Shown here in pieces: positions 11,597-22,272 of a stretch of DNA of 64,000 nt. Position 1 is the first letter of the stretch. Every line of letters begins with the position of its first letter. The notes beneath the pieces are model-generated. The model did not search any database. It was not told where the DNA came from and saw nothing but the letters and a program-made list of their open reading frames with translations. The position numbers and the translations under genes are program-made. Source of the stretch: Hysterangium stoloniferum (lineage: Eukaryota; Basidiomycota; Agaricomycetes; Hysterangiales; Hysterangiaceae); assembly GCA_015178975.1 (NCBI GenBank), contig WHVD01000106.1, positions 235,324-299,323 on the forward strand, in the 5' to 3' direction.

Positions 11597-14500
11597 AACT
11601 GGTAAAAACTAGTAATTAATTACAAGAGCAAAAAAAGTGTCCAGATGCACCATGTCCATTATTAATTTCCTACTTTCCTGATAAGGAAAGCTATGATGTC
11701 ATGCTTATGTTATCATGTAGGTCAGATGTATACCTCTTACCTCTGATTTATTCAGAATTTTATCTATTTTATTTCTGGAGCTGTAAACCCATCTTTCCAA
11801 TTTCACCAAACATCCAGATGCTTTTTTGGGTCACTGTATCACTTGGTCCAGATCACTGAGGGTAACAAGAGGAAAACCACATTCTGTACCCATTATGAGG
11901 CTTTTGAATGGTTGGTAATGCCTTTCAGACTCACTAATGCCCCTTCCATTTTTCCACATTTTATTAATGACATTTTCTCTAACATGCTTGATGTCCTCTG
12001 GAGGCTCCATCAACATGGTCTTGTTGCAAATGGGGAAAAATGTGCTTTTGACAGACTCCATGGAGTATCTGGGTTTCATTATGGGGCCTGATGGACTCTA
12101 CATGGATGAAGCCAAAGTACAAGCCATCAAGGATTGGCCAGAACCCCACAAGGTTAAAGACATTCAATCTTTCCTCATTTTGCCAATTTTTACCAGCAGT
12201 TTATCCACAACTATTCCAACATCACAGTTCCCCTTACTTGTCTCACTTGTAAGGACACTCCATGGAAGTTTAATGATAAGTGTCATGCAGCATTCAATCT
12301 TTTGAAAGATGCTTTATCTTCAGCCCCCATCCTTTCACATTGGAAACCAGACTTCCCACTCATTGTTGAAATGAATGCCTCAGATTATGCATTAGGTGCC
12401 ATTTTGTCAATTCAGGACTCTGACAGAGAAGTACACCCAGTTGCATTTCTTTCCTGGATTTTTACTGGACCCAAGCTCAACTATGATATACACGACAAGG
12501 AACTTCTTGCAATCTTTGAAGCTTTTAAAGTATGGTGGCATTATTTGGAGGGTGCTGGCCCCCCAGCAGATGTTATTACTGATCACAAAAATTTGGAATA
12601 TTTTTCAACCATGAAACTTTTGACCCACTGGCAAGCCCATTGGTTTAAATATTCGTCTGCCTTTAATATGGTCATCCATTTTTGACCCAGCCACCTTGGC
12701 AGAAAACCCAATGCACTAACTAGATGATGGGATGTCTATCCCAAAGAGGAGAGCAATGACTATGCCATGATAAACCCACACAATCTGAAACTGATTTTCA
12801 TGAACATGCAACTTACCACATCAGTCCATGCAACTTACCTCATTCATCCAATTATGTGTGGTATTATCATTATGGACATTGAGAAACTACACCAAGACAT
12901 TCTATTGGCAATTCCGCTAGACCCTGCAACCAAGGCACATCTAGACAATCCCACAGACCCCAGCAAACCCCAGTGGTCTCAAGGCTCACATAGTTTCATT
13001 AGACTTGACAATTGCATCACCTGGAGGCAAAAGACAAACTAAATACATCAATCAGACCTTGGAACAATATCTCTGCATGTATTGCAATTACCAACAGTAC
13101 AATTGGAAATCCCTGCTACCATTGGCAGAATTTGCTTACAACAATGCACCCTCTGCCACTACTGGCATATCACCCTTCTTTGCCAACAAGGGTTACAAAC
13201 CAAATCTCACAGTACACCTGGAAAGAAATCTACTCTCAGTGCATACTCAAGAATTTGTCACAGACCAGATGAACTCCACCTGGAACTCCAGACTGCAATA
13301 ACATCCATCCAGGAACAATATCAACATTCAGTGGACCAAAAGCAGATCCCACCACCTGACTTTAAGATTGGTGACTGTGTTTTTGTTAAACCCTCAGTTC
13401 TTCCAGACAACCCAACCTTCCAAGAAACTTTCTGAAAAGTATCTAGGACCTTTTGATATCATAGCACAACCAGGCTCAGTATTGTGGACCCTCTGGCTCC
13501 CAGATAATATGTATGTGAGCAGTACACCCAGTATGTCATGTTTCTATGTTAGAACTGTGTACAGCTAACACTATTCCAGACCACATACAACCTCCACCCC
13601 CTCCAGTCATTATTGACAGAGAACCCGAGTTTGAAATCTCACAAATTTTAGACTCAAAATTTGATAAATGTCAGTGCAATTGTAAACTGCTTTACCTAGT
13701 CAATGGGCAGGCTATGAGGGCACTGATGAAGAAACCTCTTGGATTTTGGCTATGGAACTTGGGAATGCCACAGAGATTGTACTTGGTTTCTATACAGCTT
13801 ACCCAGGAAAACCCAGTCCATTGTCCTCTGTCTAGCCACATTACCCACAGACCCCATACTCTCTGGACTCACATCATTTTTACCCATCAAGTAGGTTGGA
13901 AGTAAGTGGGAGCAGATACTTATCTCTCCATGTGACTGCATTGAGTCCTCTGAAATTAATGCAAAGTTGCAGGGATCCATCCCTCTTTTTGACAAAAAGA
14001 ATGAGTGCTCCAAAAGGAGACTTTGATGGCCAAATAAAACCTATGGACAGATGTTCATCCAGGAATTCCTGGATTGCAGAGAGTTCCACAGAGGATAACA
14101 GATAAATTGGTCCAAGGGGTGGCTGGGCCCTATTGTCAAGGTTGATTTTTAAGTCATATGGTGTGTGGGGTGCAAGCCAGTCAGCATTTCACTTACTAAA
14201 ACATCTGTGAAGTCATGATATTTCTCCAGGACCCCTTCTAGATCTGCAAAAAGCTCAGATTCTGGAGTTGAAAAATGTCCAGTTGCTTAATCAACTTTTA
14301 GATTAATTGTGAATGCCTGGGATCCATCCAATTTCATAGCCCTAATGAAAGCTGCCATATTAATAATGGAAATGGATGAGATTACCATTGGTTCCATGGG
14401 TGCTGTAGAGGCCACAGGTGCCGAAAAGGCTGGGGACAATACAGTTTTGTCAGGTGCTGCAGGCATCCAGAAAGTGATACTGCCTGACACCCAGTCAATC

Positions 14501-14632
14501 AACAGATTGTGTCAGGTGAGCCAGTTGTGTCCTAGGATGACTAAGCAACTTCAGTCTAACTCCATCACATAGAAAGTGATGATCTGAGATATTCCACATG
14601 GGAACTGGATACAGAGGTTGCAACCTTGGATG

Positions 14633-15347
14633 GAGGATAGTCACACTTCATTGAATATACAAAAAGTTATGGAAAAGTCCTCATATTTTTAAGTGAGACC
14701 ATTTCCTTTGGTGATGACTATATGTTTTAGGAGTTTATATTTCATTACCCCAAAATTTCATCTTTAAAACTTGTATACTCTTTTAAAATATGCACAAATG
14801 TCATGGTTTACCAAAATTATTTGGGTTATGACTTAATCTTTGGAATGAGATGCATTCTCTAGTATCTCTGTGACTTTTAAAATGTCCACAAACATTATAG
14901 TTAACCAAAATTATTTGGGTTATGACTTAATCTTTGGGATGAGATGCATTCTCTAGTATCTCTGTGACTTTTAAAATGTCCACAAACATTATAGTTACCA
15001 AAATTATTTGGCTTATGACTTAATCTTTGGGATAAGATGTATTCTCTTGTATGTATATTATGCAAACTTTCAAATGTAGTTCATATAATTTAAATTTATT
15101 TGGTTTAGAAAGTTAACCAGAACTATCTGGCCAACCAATCCATGTTGTGGAATTTATCCCCAAAAGGATAATCTATATATGTTTGTTTGACTAACTTTTG
15201 TCAGGGACAAGATAAATATTAATATTTCCTTATTCTCCAGAGTATCACCTGATAGACTGAATTTGATTAAATATTAATTCTACAACAAACAATATAAATA
15301 TATATACTTTAGTAAACAAATAACTTTTAAAGTTTTGGGTTATCCTC
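14633..15347 (+). mobile_element. MITE-like element, copy 1 (GAGGATA ends)
   Basis: A 715-bp AT-rich sequence is bounded by GAGGATAGTC and ..GGTTATCCTC, which are imperfect inverted ends. It is flanked by GGATG (14,628-14,632) and TGATG (15,348-15,352), a 5-bp duplication with one mismatch. It has no coding capacity. It lies inside the protease region of gypsy-2, so its outer limits are fixed by comparison with gypsy-1. Internally it holds about three tandem copies of a ~100-bp unit (about 14,800-15,050; common block ttatttgggttatgacttaa). A related element with similar ends is at 25,598-26,139 in the opposite orientation. The superfamily is not recognised. Confidence 0.7.
14800..15050. repeat. 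Tandem repeat, about 100 bp x 3, within the MITE-like element
   Basis: The block containing ttgggttatgacttaatctt followed by gagatgcattctctagtatc occurs at about 14,820, 14,913 and, slightly changed, 15,006. The 542-bp relative at 25,598-26,139 has fewer of these units, which explains most of the length difference. Confidence 0.75.
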
Positions 15348-16933
15348 TGATGATGACTGAATTGCTTGTACCATCAAAAAGTCAGAGTGCAACTGGGTTT
15401 ATTGGATAAGTCTTCAAAAGTTTTTTCAGGTAAAATTTATATCTACAAAGCCATGGGTCAAGCTTGAGTCTACAGGTGCATGAAAAACAGAGTCTGTGAT
15501 CATATCAAAAGTAAGTTTTACAAATAATGAGTCAGAGTTTGAAAGAGTGGATGCATCCAGATGGGTGAACTCTGGAGTGTGCAGAGAGGTAATGCAACCC
15601 TCAGTCTGTATGGAGTCCAAAGGGTTGCTTACTCTTTTTTTGACTCAGCAGCTGGTTTCTCCTGCAGGGATCCTGTGGAGGATGTAGTGCCTGCATGAGC
15701 TTTGGTAGCATTAGCTTTTGCTACTGGGCATTCTGGGACTCAATGGCTGGGTTTCCTGCATAAGAGGCAAAGGTTGTTGTCCATGCAATGTTGCCTTTCT
15801 TGTGGGGTGGTTTGCCATCAGCCCAAGTTTGCTAGTAAGGTTAGGTTTTCCAGTTGACTGTTGCTTACCAGATTGCTGACCTTTATTGTTGCTATTGCCA
15901 GAGCTGTTGTTACTGTTGGAAGACTTTTTCTCATTCTTCCAGTCAGATTGCATGGAGTTTGAGTTACATATTTCCAGACTAATTGTTATTGTTCTTAGTT
16001 GCCATGGACTTGTTGTTCTTGTCCATGGGTGCCTCACAGATGATTTCCATGTGATGTTCCCAATCATCCACATTCTGGGCTTTAAGGTGCATATGGGACA
16101 ATGTCTTTGGCTTGCCATCTTCACCTTTAGAGACTTTGCCCTTGAGGTGGGATGGCAGACAGGCATATAACTGATGGCAGAGTGCTGGATTGCCCTATTG
16201 ACAATGCAAAGCCAAATTGTTGAATTGTACAATATAGTCTGTGATGTGCTGGGTGTCCTTCATGTGAAGGTTTGTGAGGCTATTCTTGGCTTCTCCAGTT
16301 GGTTCATTTGGGCCAAAGTTTATTTCTAATTCTTCAACAATGTATTCCAATCTTCAAGCCAGTTTGGCTCTTCCTTGGTAAGTCTGCTAAAAGCAGTTTG
16401 AACCACTTCAATGCAGATCCTGAGAGATAAGAGAGTGCATAATTGACTTTTTGGGAGTCTGGGAAATGCAGTGGGTTGATTGTGGAAGTTAAAATGGCAC
16501 TGCATGAGGAAGGTTGACAGTTTGTTGGGGTTGGAGCTGGTAAAGGCTTCTGGGGCATTGACTTTGGATCATGAGGGTTCTTGATCCTTTTTCTTCCTTT
16601 CTTCAACAAGTAGGTCATAAATTTGTCCACCATACCTGCTAGGACATCAGAAATGGAGTCCTTGACATGCAGTCATTGGATAATTGGGGGTTCAGAGACA
16701 GTACCCTTGTCAGGGGCTGTGGACTCATCTTCATTTTCAGAATTTTCTGGGTTCTCTGGTACTTCCTCAATATGAGAGTCATCCATGGTGGTAGACTGGA
16801 TTCTGGGTGACTGACTTGTGTACAGAATGAGTGGGGATCAGAGAGTAGATGGTCTGGGTAGGTCTGGTTGTTCAGGTGCCTTTTTTCTTGGTGGCATGAC
16901 CAAAAAAATCTGTGAGCTGCAATCAGAAAATAC

Positions 16934-17524
16934 TGTTAAACTCTGGGCTTACAAGTAGGGTCTAGTGGGAAACCTGTGGATAATCTGGTATGCAGGTAGG
17001 ACTTGGCTTCAGCTTATATGCTGTGCCCTTGTGAGATTGTTGTGTCCAATTTCAAAGGGATGAACAGGAGATCTGGGAAGTCCAGAAGGACAAAGGGCTG
17101 GTGACAGGAAGTCTGAGGACTCTTGGGTGGAGGGCCCACAGGTTCCAAGGGTGTGAATAGAGGTATTAACTAATGCAAGGTATGGGGGTAACTTAGTTGA
17201 TTTTCTCATTGGATTGTAAATATAAAATAGTCTAATTTATATATATGGGTCATACTACAATCCCAGCAGAACAGATAAACAAACAGGCAGAGTGGAAGAC
17301 AGGAAACAGACAGGGGTGACCAAAGTCTGGGGAAAGTCTGAAGTGAAACAGGAACATACACATGGGACATGATAGACTAACTGACAACCAGGTTCCAAAA
17401 CTGATTGAGATGGATATTGCATATATTGTGAGAGCTGGAATCTCTGGACAGGGTCCAGTCATCGACTTGTACAAAAAGGGAGTGATAGAGGTCCCGGGTC
17501 CCAGCAGGTTGTCTAGTCCTAACA
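16934..17524 (-). mobile_element. 5' LTR of gypsy-2
   Basis: A 591-bp LTR from TGTTAAACTC to GTCCTAACA, directly next to the gag end of gypsy-2. It has the U5 hairpin motif at about 17,000-17,033. The base run just inside it (16,921-16,931, aatcagaaaat) is complementary at 10 of 11 positions to attttctcatt in the LTR (17,200-17,210), the same self-priming geometry as in gypsy-1. An A/T-rich TATA-like block (17,219-17,228) lies upstream in the element's direction. The five bases after the LTR are gtggt; no matching left end was found. Confidence 0.8.
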
Positions 17525-17640
17525 GTGGTACACAAGGTATATTTCAGCAGGAACATGTATATATACTATATGTAACATTCTTGTGTTTTGATGTCCTAAA
17601 GTCAGATGTAATTGTATTTTGACAAAATTTTAACCCAAAA
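17525..17640 (+). repeat. Dispersed repeat shared with 29,752-29,855
   Basis: The two stretches share gtggtacacaaggtatattt, cagcagga, tactatatgta, cttgtgttttga and a tattttgaca end, in the same order. One copy borders gypsy-2 and the other lies just upstream of the gene at 30,035. What the repeat is cannot be said. Confidence 0.7.
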
Positions 17641-18099
17641 TTAATGAGGTAACCACTTGTTTTTTAAAAAAACAAAATATGTCGCAGCTCTTGCGCGGCA
17701 CTTTCCTATATAGTCCCTCTCATCGCCACCCACTCTCTAAATCTGTTTTACAGTAATCTACACTGCTACATACATTGTTGAATAAAACATTTGATAATGG
17801 TTGTTTACCTGATTGTAATTCAAACCAGATTTCTATGCCCGGCTCTTATGTCAATACACCGGCACGGCCGTTCACTTACGGCTCCATCTAATCCAGGCCG
17901 GGCCTAGTGAACGTCAAAGGTCGTCGGTACTCTCATCCAAATATGTGCTGATTAGAGTAAGTGGCTTTTGTGTATGTCTCATAGGTCACTGGCAAGCGAC
18001 ACGGAGTTTTGATTATCTGTGCACGATATAGCCAAATTTTGGGTCACAGAAAGTGGCTCATTCTTGGGAATCAGAAGGGTGCTTGTGAGACACTTACAC

Positions 18100-18640
18100 A
18101 GGCATCACTTAGAAAGTCAAGGCTGCAACTTCGCGAAGAGAAATTCTGAACCCTTTACGTCCATCTCCAATGTTTATGCCACTAGCACATACCATGTCCA
18201 TTGTGTCATAGACTGTAAGCCGGCAACACCGCTTTGACGTTTAACGCCCAAGAGTCATGCGTTTATATATGTGTGAGACATTTTTTCGAGAATGTCTCAT
18301 CGAAGGTGACCAGTTTTGATTTCTCATTGAACTTCTTGGACCACACTCGGCATGATGGCGGCATTAGTAACTTGAGCCACTCGATCATCAAATGTGGCAC
18401 ATCCTTAAGTTCACAACACCACTTTGATGTTTCTGTGGGTCTGACACAATCGCTTATTTGTTTTTCATTTGGGAAAAGAATCAGGAATTTATCAAAGGTG
18501 AGGGGTTTGACCACTCATTGAAGTTCTTGAACAACAAACTCTTACAATACTGCAGGGTAACGGTCAAATCAGGGGATTGGTAACTTAGCCGACTGGACCA
18601 GGTCGCAAAAGCAATTGTGGCACCGTCCTGTTAAAATTGC
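18100..18640. repeat. Diverged direct repeats upstream of the F-box gene
   Basis: Blocks of about 190-200 bp recur. The cacaacaccactttgatgttt segment at about 18,410 resembles the one at about 18,222, and cattgaacttcttgga at 18,326 resembles cattgaagttcttgaa at 18,514. They stop just before the TATA box at 18,653. They may be promoter-region duplications. No gene is supported in 17,640-18,650. Confidence 0.5.
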
Positions 18641-18652
18641 TTAATAGACTCA

Positions 18653-18659
18653 TATAAAT
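18653..18659 (+). promoter_or_regulatory. TATA box of the F-box gene
   Basis: TATAAAT lies 107 bp upstream of the ATG at 18,766 and is followed by a pyrimidine-rich leader, a usual layout for a basidiomycete promoter. Confidence 0.5.
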
Positions 18660-18765
18660 GGCCTTTTTTTTCGACCAGCCAATATAATCACCTTTTCACC
18701 TTCCATCTGTATATACGCATCCTATCAGCCTTTCCACAAAGGGTCGACCGTGTCTGCACTTCTCG

Positions 18766-20109
18766 ATGTCGCTACCAAAGTCAGATTGTGTTGAGGATGT
18801 TTCAATGTCGGACGTTTCAGCGGTTGATCAGAAGGACCAAGCGCTATTTAATGATTTCAAGATGCCACCAGCAATTATCACGAAAATTTTCATGCTCGCT
18901 CTTCCTCCAATACCTGAAGCGGATGGTGACTATACGTCCGAACCTGATATCGGTTCCTTTGAAAGGCAGAGGTGCATCTTCCGAGCTGTTTGTAAGAAAT
19001 GGAGGGAGTTCATTGATGGTACATCTTCACTACGGAGAGTCATTGCGGTGGACAGGACGACAGTGTCGTCCCTGGAGAGTCAACTGAAGCGCTCTCAACT
19101 CGACCTCATCGATGTCTTTGTCGTCATCTTTGGAAGTAGGGTTCTTCACCGAATCATTTACGTATTGGGACGCATTCAACCACACCTAGACCGGGTTCGC
19201 GTTTTATCGCTTCTATTCGACAACAAAGCCATCGCCGCGAAAAATGTTTCCTCATTCGTACAGTCAACTTTCCCTTTTGATGTACTTACAGATCTTCCAT
19301 CTCTGGAGGTCCTGAAACTGAACCTCGGTGCTGAACATGTCCCGCCACCTTCCTTTGGCAAGTTGCATGCCCCGAAGCTTCGTCACTATCAGCACACACG
19401 ATTCCTCACAAAAGGATTGACAGCTGAAACCGGCAAAGATCTGACTACCTTCCAATTCAGCGCCGTTGAGGGTGACTTGGAGCCGTGGAAGCTGCTGGCG
19501 CGCAGTAAACATGTGACAAAGCTGGAGGTCATCATTGACGTCGTTCCATCCTTGGATGAAGTAATATTACTCACCAAACTACATACATTAGACATAGTCT
19601 TCCGGAAACCTCATTATTATGCGAATTCGACGGCTATCCTTGGCAAGATACGCGCTCCCTCCGTGTATCAAATATCTGTCCATAACTCCTCAACCACCGA
19701 TCTTGATGTTCCCTCTCTCATTCAATTATTCCATGGTGACCTCTCGAATGTTGTCATGCTTAGCATATCGGGGGCCACCTTTGACCATGATGAGATTGGG
19801 TCCCTCCTCCAACTCTGGAACAAAGTTACCGAACTCACGTTGATTTCATCCTGGATCAACGCCGCTCTCACGGATGGACTGTCTTATATCACGCCGAAAG
19901 ACGAACTAAAATACCCCCAGCTACAGAAAATTATCTTGGAATACTGCGAGTGGCCCTTGGATAACTTGTCGGACCTGTGCCGTCGTCTGGAGGGTCTGGG
20001 TGTTCACAACTGGCTTGTGGAAGATCATGATGGAGAAAAATGGGTAGGTGGGAGACAATGCGGAAAGGCGAAGCTGCCAATGGTCCTTGAGAATGTGTCT
20101 CTCGGATAA
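18766..20109 (+). CDS. F-box-like protein, 447 aa
   Basis: An intronless gene. An F-box-like segment lies at about residues 30-90: the MPPAIITKIFMLALPP helix, then FRAVCKKWREFIDGTSSLRR, the usual pattern in which a cysteine/lysine-tryptophan helix is followed by LW/LRR. The rest is leucine-rich without a clean LRR period, as in the large F-box families of mushrooms. By family knowledge the F-box would bind Skp1 in an SCF ubiquitin ligase and the C-terminal part would select a substrate; the substrate is unknown. The start is the first ATG after a TATA box and a CT-rich leader. It runs convergent with the oxidoreductase gene, whose stop lies 310 bp downstream. Confidence 0.75.
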   Translation: MSLPKSDCVEDVSMSDVSAVDQKDQALFNDFKMPPAIITKIFMLALPPIPEADGDYTSEPDIGSFERQRCIFRAVCKKWREFIDGTSSLRRVIAVDRTTVSSLESQLKRSQLDLIDVFVVIFGSRVLHRIIYVLGRIQPHLDRVRVLSLLFDNKAIAAKNVSSFVQSTFPFDVLTDLPSLEVLKLNLGAEHVPPPSFGKLHAPKLRHYQHTRFLTKGLTAETGKDLTTFQFSAVEGDLEPWKLLARSKHVTKLEVIIDVVPSLDEVILLTKLHTLDIVFRKPHYYANSTAILGKIRAPSVYQISVHNSSTTDLDVPSLIQLFHGDLSNVVMLSISGATFDHDEIGSLLQLWNKVTELTLISSWINAALTDGLSYITPKDELKYPQLQKIILEYCEWPLDNLSDLCRRLEGLGVHNWLVEDHDGEKWVGGRQCGKAKLPMVLENVSLG

Positions 20110-20419
20110 ATTTCGTGTCACGTATAGCGAGTGCTTGCAAGTTCCGTGCCAAACAAAATATAGAAATCCAGGTGCATCGTCTCATTATCTTCCCAGTCAC
20201 GTCAGCTTGTATCTCGTGCAGTTAGTGTCACATAGCCATCCCAAGGCAGGTACGAGCGACATCCTTCCTTCTTCCCCGGCCACCTCGTCTTCGGTTCTCG
20301 CTTGTCTAATTTCTATCTCATGTACACTCCACGATGATAATAACATATGTTTATACTATATTCACTTTAAAAGCCGCATAGAAGCCTAATCTTTAGCCCC
20401 CTCGCCAACCTCAACACGC

Positions 20420-21688
20420 CTAAAGTGTAACCGTCCTTCCGTCCCTCGCACTCTCGGATATCGCATCAACAAGTCTGTGCAACTTTACCGCATCCTCAAA
20501 TGTCGGATAGGTCCCTTCCTCGCCTTTAGCAAACTCGGCCCACGCTCTACCCACATTATCAAGCCCATAGTCCGGTGCAGCGGCAACTAATTCACCGTCC
20601 AAATAAATAGAAGGAGTATGCATACCAAGGAAAGCACCCCCGGGAATCTCGTTCTCCATTTTGATCGATCCTTCCTCGCCGTTAATCACCCAAAGGAAAT
20701 GATCTGCGCCGAGCTTCGATGCGATACCCGCACGGTAGTGGACGCTTGCTACAATGCCTGATTTGAGGGTACCGCTGAATGCGACCTGATCAACGCCTGT
20801 ATTTGCTGCTGTGAGACCTGTGGGGTTGCCGGATGCATCAACGATCTTGGCGGAGGGGAAGAGCGTCGCCGTAGTCGCGGTGACTGAGGCAAATTCTCCA
20901 AGCACGAGTGTGAAGCAGCTCATTACGTGTCCGAGTGGGATTGAGAGCATTGTAGCACCTTGAGGGGACGTAAGTCATGTGTGAAGGCTCAGACCTAGAG
21001 ACACACCATTCCTTTCGTCGAAAGTGTATGCGTTTCGCTCTGTGACGACGGGGCTACCCCAGACTCGGAATTCTTTAGGGAGCGTGCCTAACTATCGAGA
21101 TGGTATAATGAGTTGGCCAGGATGAAATAGACAATGTGCCTTTTTTAGAGCTTACGAGGGAACTAGACAGCACACGGCCGATCTTTCCTGATGAGATAAT
21201 CTCAGATACCTGCACATGTACTGTCAGCCACTTCTATAATACAAAAAGGACAATCAAAACACCTTTTTTATCGCAGGATTCTGCCATCCTTGCAACCCCA
21301 CCATCGTTCTCACGTTTTTCCTGTTCGCAGCCGCCGCCAATTCACGGGCCTCTTCTCCACCATTTCCAAGGGGCCATTCAACGAAGATATTCTTTCCTGA
21401 TTCAATAACGGGTAATGCGACTCGCTTGTGCAGTGGAACCTTGACAGATACCGCAACGAGATCGACGTCTGGATCAGAAGCGATATGAGCGGAGGTACCA
21501 TGAAAGGGCTTGACTTGGTGTTTTGTGATTTTGGAGTAGTGAGAAGCTGCGTCTTCCGCGGATTGTGCGGAGGACGTGGATAATGCAGTTAATACATATT
21601 TGTCTGACTCTAGTAGAGGGGGAACGAGGCTGGTGGAAGCCCAACCGTCTTTGGACAAACCGACTACACCGATCCTAATGGGTGACAT
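20420..21688 (-). CDS. Gal80-like / Gfo-Idh-MocA family NAD(P)-dependent oxidoreductase, four exons, 367 aa
   Basis: Exons from 5' to 3' on the minus strand: 21,263-21,688; 21,156-21,209; 21,007-21,091; 20,420-20,958. All three introns have GT..AG ends (53, 64 and 48 nt) and joining the exons keeps one frame. The N-terminus IRIGVVGLSKDGWAS is a Rossmann dinucleotide-binding turn, followed by the family's SVKVPLHK and FVEWPLG stretches (the EKP-like position reads EWP). The C-terminal half has the mixed alpha/beta oxidoreductase pattern (FLWVINGEEGSIKME). This combination resembles fungal Gal80-like proteins, which may act as enzymes or sugar-linked regulators; the actual role is not visible. 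An alternative ATG 30 bp upstream (21,718) is in frame; I prefer MSPIRIG because it places the Rossmann strand at the usual distance. Confidence 0.85.
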
Positions 21689-22272
21689 ATTGACAGTGAA
21701 ATGCGAGAATGATTTCAACTCTTTTTAAATCGTTTCTAATGTTCATTATTCGGCGTGTTGTTGTCATCCTCGACGAATGACAAAGCTCTGACATTTCATG
21801 ACACATCACATCATACATGATGATAAACGTTCAGCCAGTCACGTGACCATGACTGACACAGCAACACGTACCTCATGTACCAGAAGATACTATCTCAAAA
21901 TCTTGAGCTGAGAATAGCATTTGAATCGAACCCCAATGGATGTCACACAACTCTATTTTACGTAATATTTAGTATAAAACATGATTGTTCCTCTCCTTGG
22001 AAAAATTTTGCAGAGCTCCAAAAGGATGTTTCACCGCAGCAGTGAGTTTTTAGTCAGTCGCGAAGTCTGTCGTCACAAATTTCAAAAGCTCTCATTCCAG
22101 GTGGTCAATGCCTCATCACATAGGAATGCAAAAGAGCTAGCGGTTCAAAATGCGGTAGGATAGTGATTATCATACCGCCATTTGCGTAGTCATGAGAAGA
22201 GATTTGAGGTGTGCGTATCGCGTCCTTTCCTATGGGTCTATCTGCCCAACGTTAACTCTCCTCGCAGGCTTC

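Larger units (their letters stand above)
9807..11836 (+). mobile_element. Tc1/mariner transposon with long inverted repeats
   Basis: The ends are CAGTGACCC.. and ..GGGTCACTG, flanked by TA dinucleotides at 9,805-9,806 and 11,837-11,838, as expected for TA target duplication. The inverted repeats run about 210 bp (9,807-10,018 and 11,627-11,836) and are nearly identical by eye. Each arm carries a short related repeat at its outer and inner ends (GCATCCAGATG and GCATCCGGACATTTT), an IR/DR layout known in Tc1-like elements. It is inserted in the RT gene of gypsy-2, and joining the flanks restores the RT frame. It holds one transposase gene, which is broken. Confidence 0.9.
9755..13870 (+). pseudogene. 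gypsy-2 pol, C-terminal half (RT end, RNase H, integrase remnant, chromodomain remnant)
   Basis: The frame starts inside RT at about 9,757 ([14 protein letters not shown]), is interrupted by the mariner element at 9,807-11,836, and resumes in RT with VMPFRLTNAPS at about 11,918. The stretch with the catalytic YLDD motif is deleted: the frame passes from NMLDV directly to LWRLHQHGL. RNase H follows (12,302-12,685; NASDYALGAILS, FLSWIF). The zinc-finger and DDE core of integrase are mostly deleted between about 13,015 and 13,030, leaving the INQTLEQYL end and the segment coding for FANKGY. The end matches the chromodomain region of gypsy-1 at about 13,540-13,800. Several frameshifts are present and it cannot make a functional protein. 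Confidence 0.8.
13880..16897 (-). pseudogene. gypsy-2 gag, protease and N-terminal RT
   Basis: Reading down the minus strand, a MPPRK start at 16,897 matches the gag start of gypsy-1. Gag has a capsid-like segment around 16,340-16,630 and a decayed zinc knuckle near 15,745-15,790. A run of seven A precedes the gag stop at 15,630-15,641. The protease active site reads VDSS instead of the usual DSG (about 15,460). A MITE-like element interrupts the protease region at 14,633-15,347. The RT N-terminal part (FIWPSKSPFGALILFVKKRD) reaches about 13,890, where the sequence breaks after NLLD and joins the inverted half. Stops and frameshifts are frequent. Confidence 0.8.
7500..17524 (-). mobile_element. 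Decayed Ty3/gypsy chromovirus (gypsy-2), rearranged and invaded
   Basis: Gag, protease and the N-terminal part of reverse transcriptase lie on the minus strand from 16,897 down to about 13,880, next to an LTR at 16,934-17,524. The rest of pol (RT end, RNase H, what remains of integrase, chromodomain-like end) lies on the plus strand from about 9,755 to 13,870. Both halves break at the same place in RT, just after the LLD motif, so the plus half is best read as an internal inversion of a single element. Left of it, at 7,513-9,630, is a degraded antisense accessory gene like that of gypsy-1. Later insertions are a Tc1/mariner element, a MITE-like element and solo LTRs. The left LTR was not found. 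All frames are broken, CpG is depleted, and the element must be old. Confidence 0.8.

Noticed and set aside
21915-21945. B-box-like ggttcgattc on the minus strand
   Set aside because: It lies in a dispersed repeat also present near 1,771 without the box; no A box or acceptor stem is nearby.
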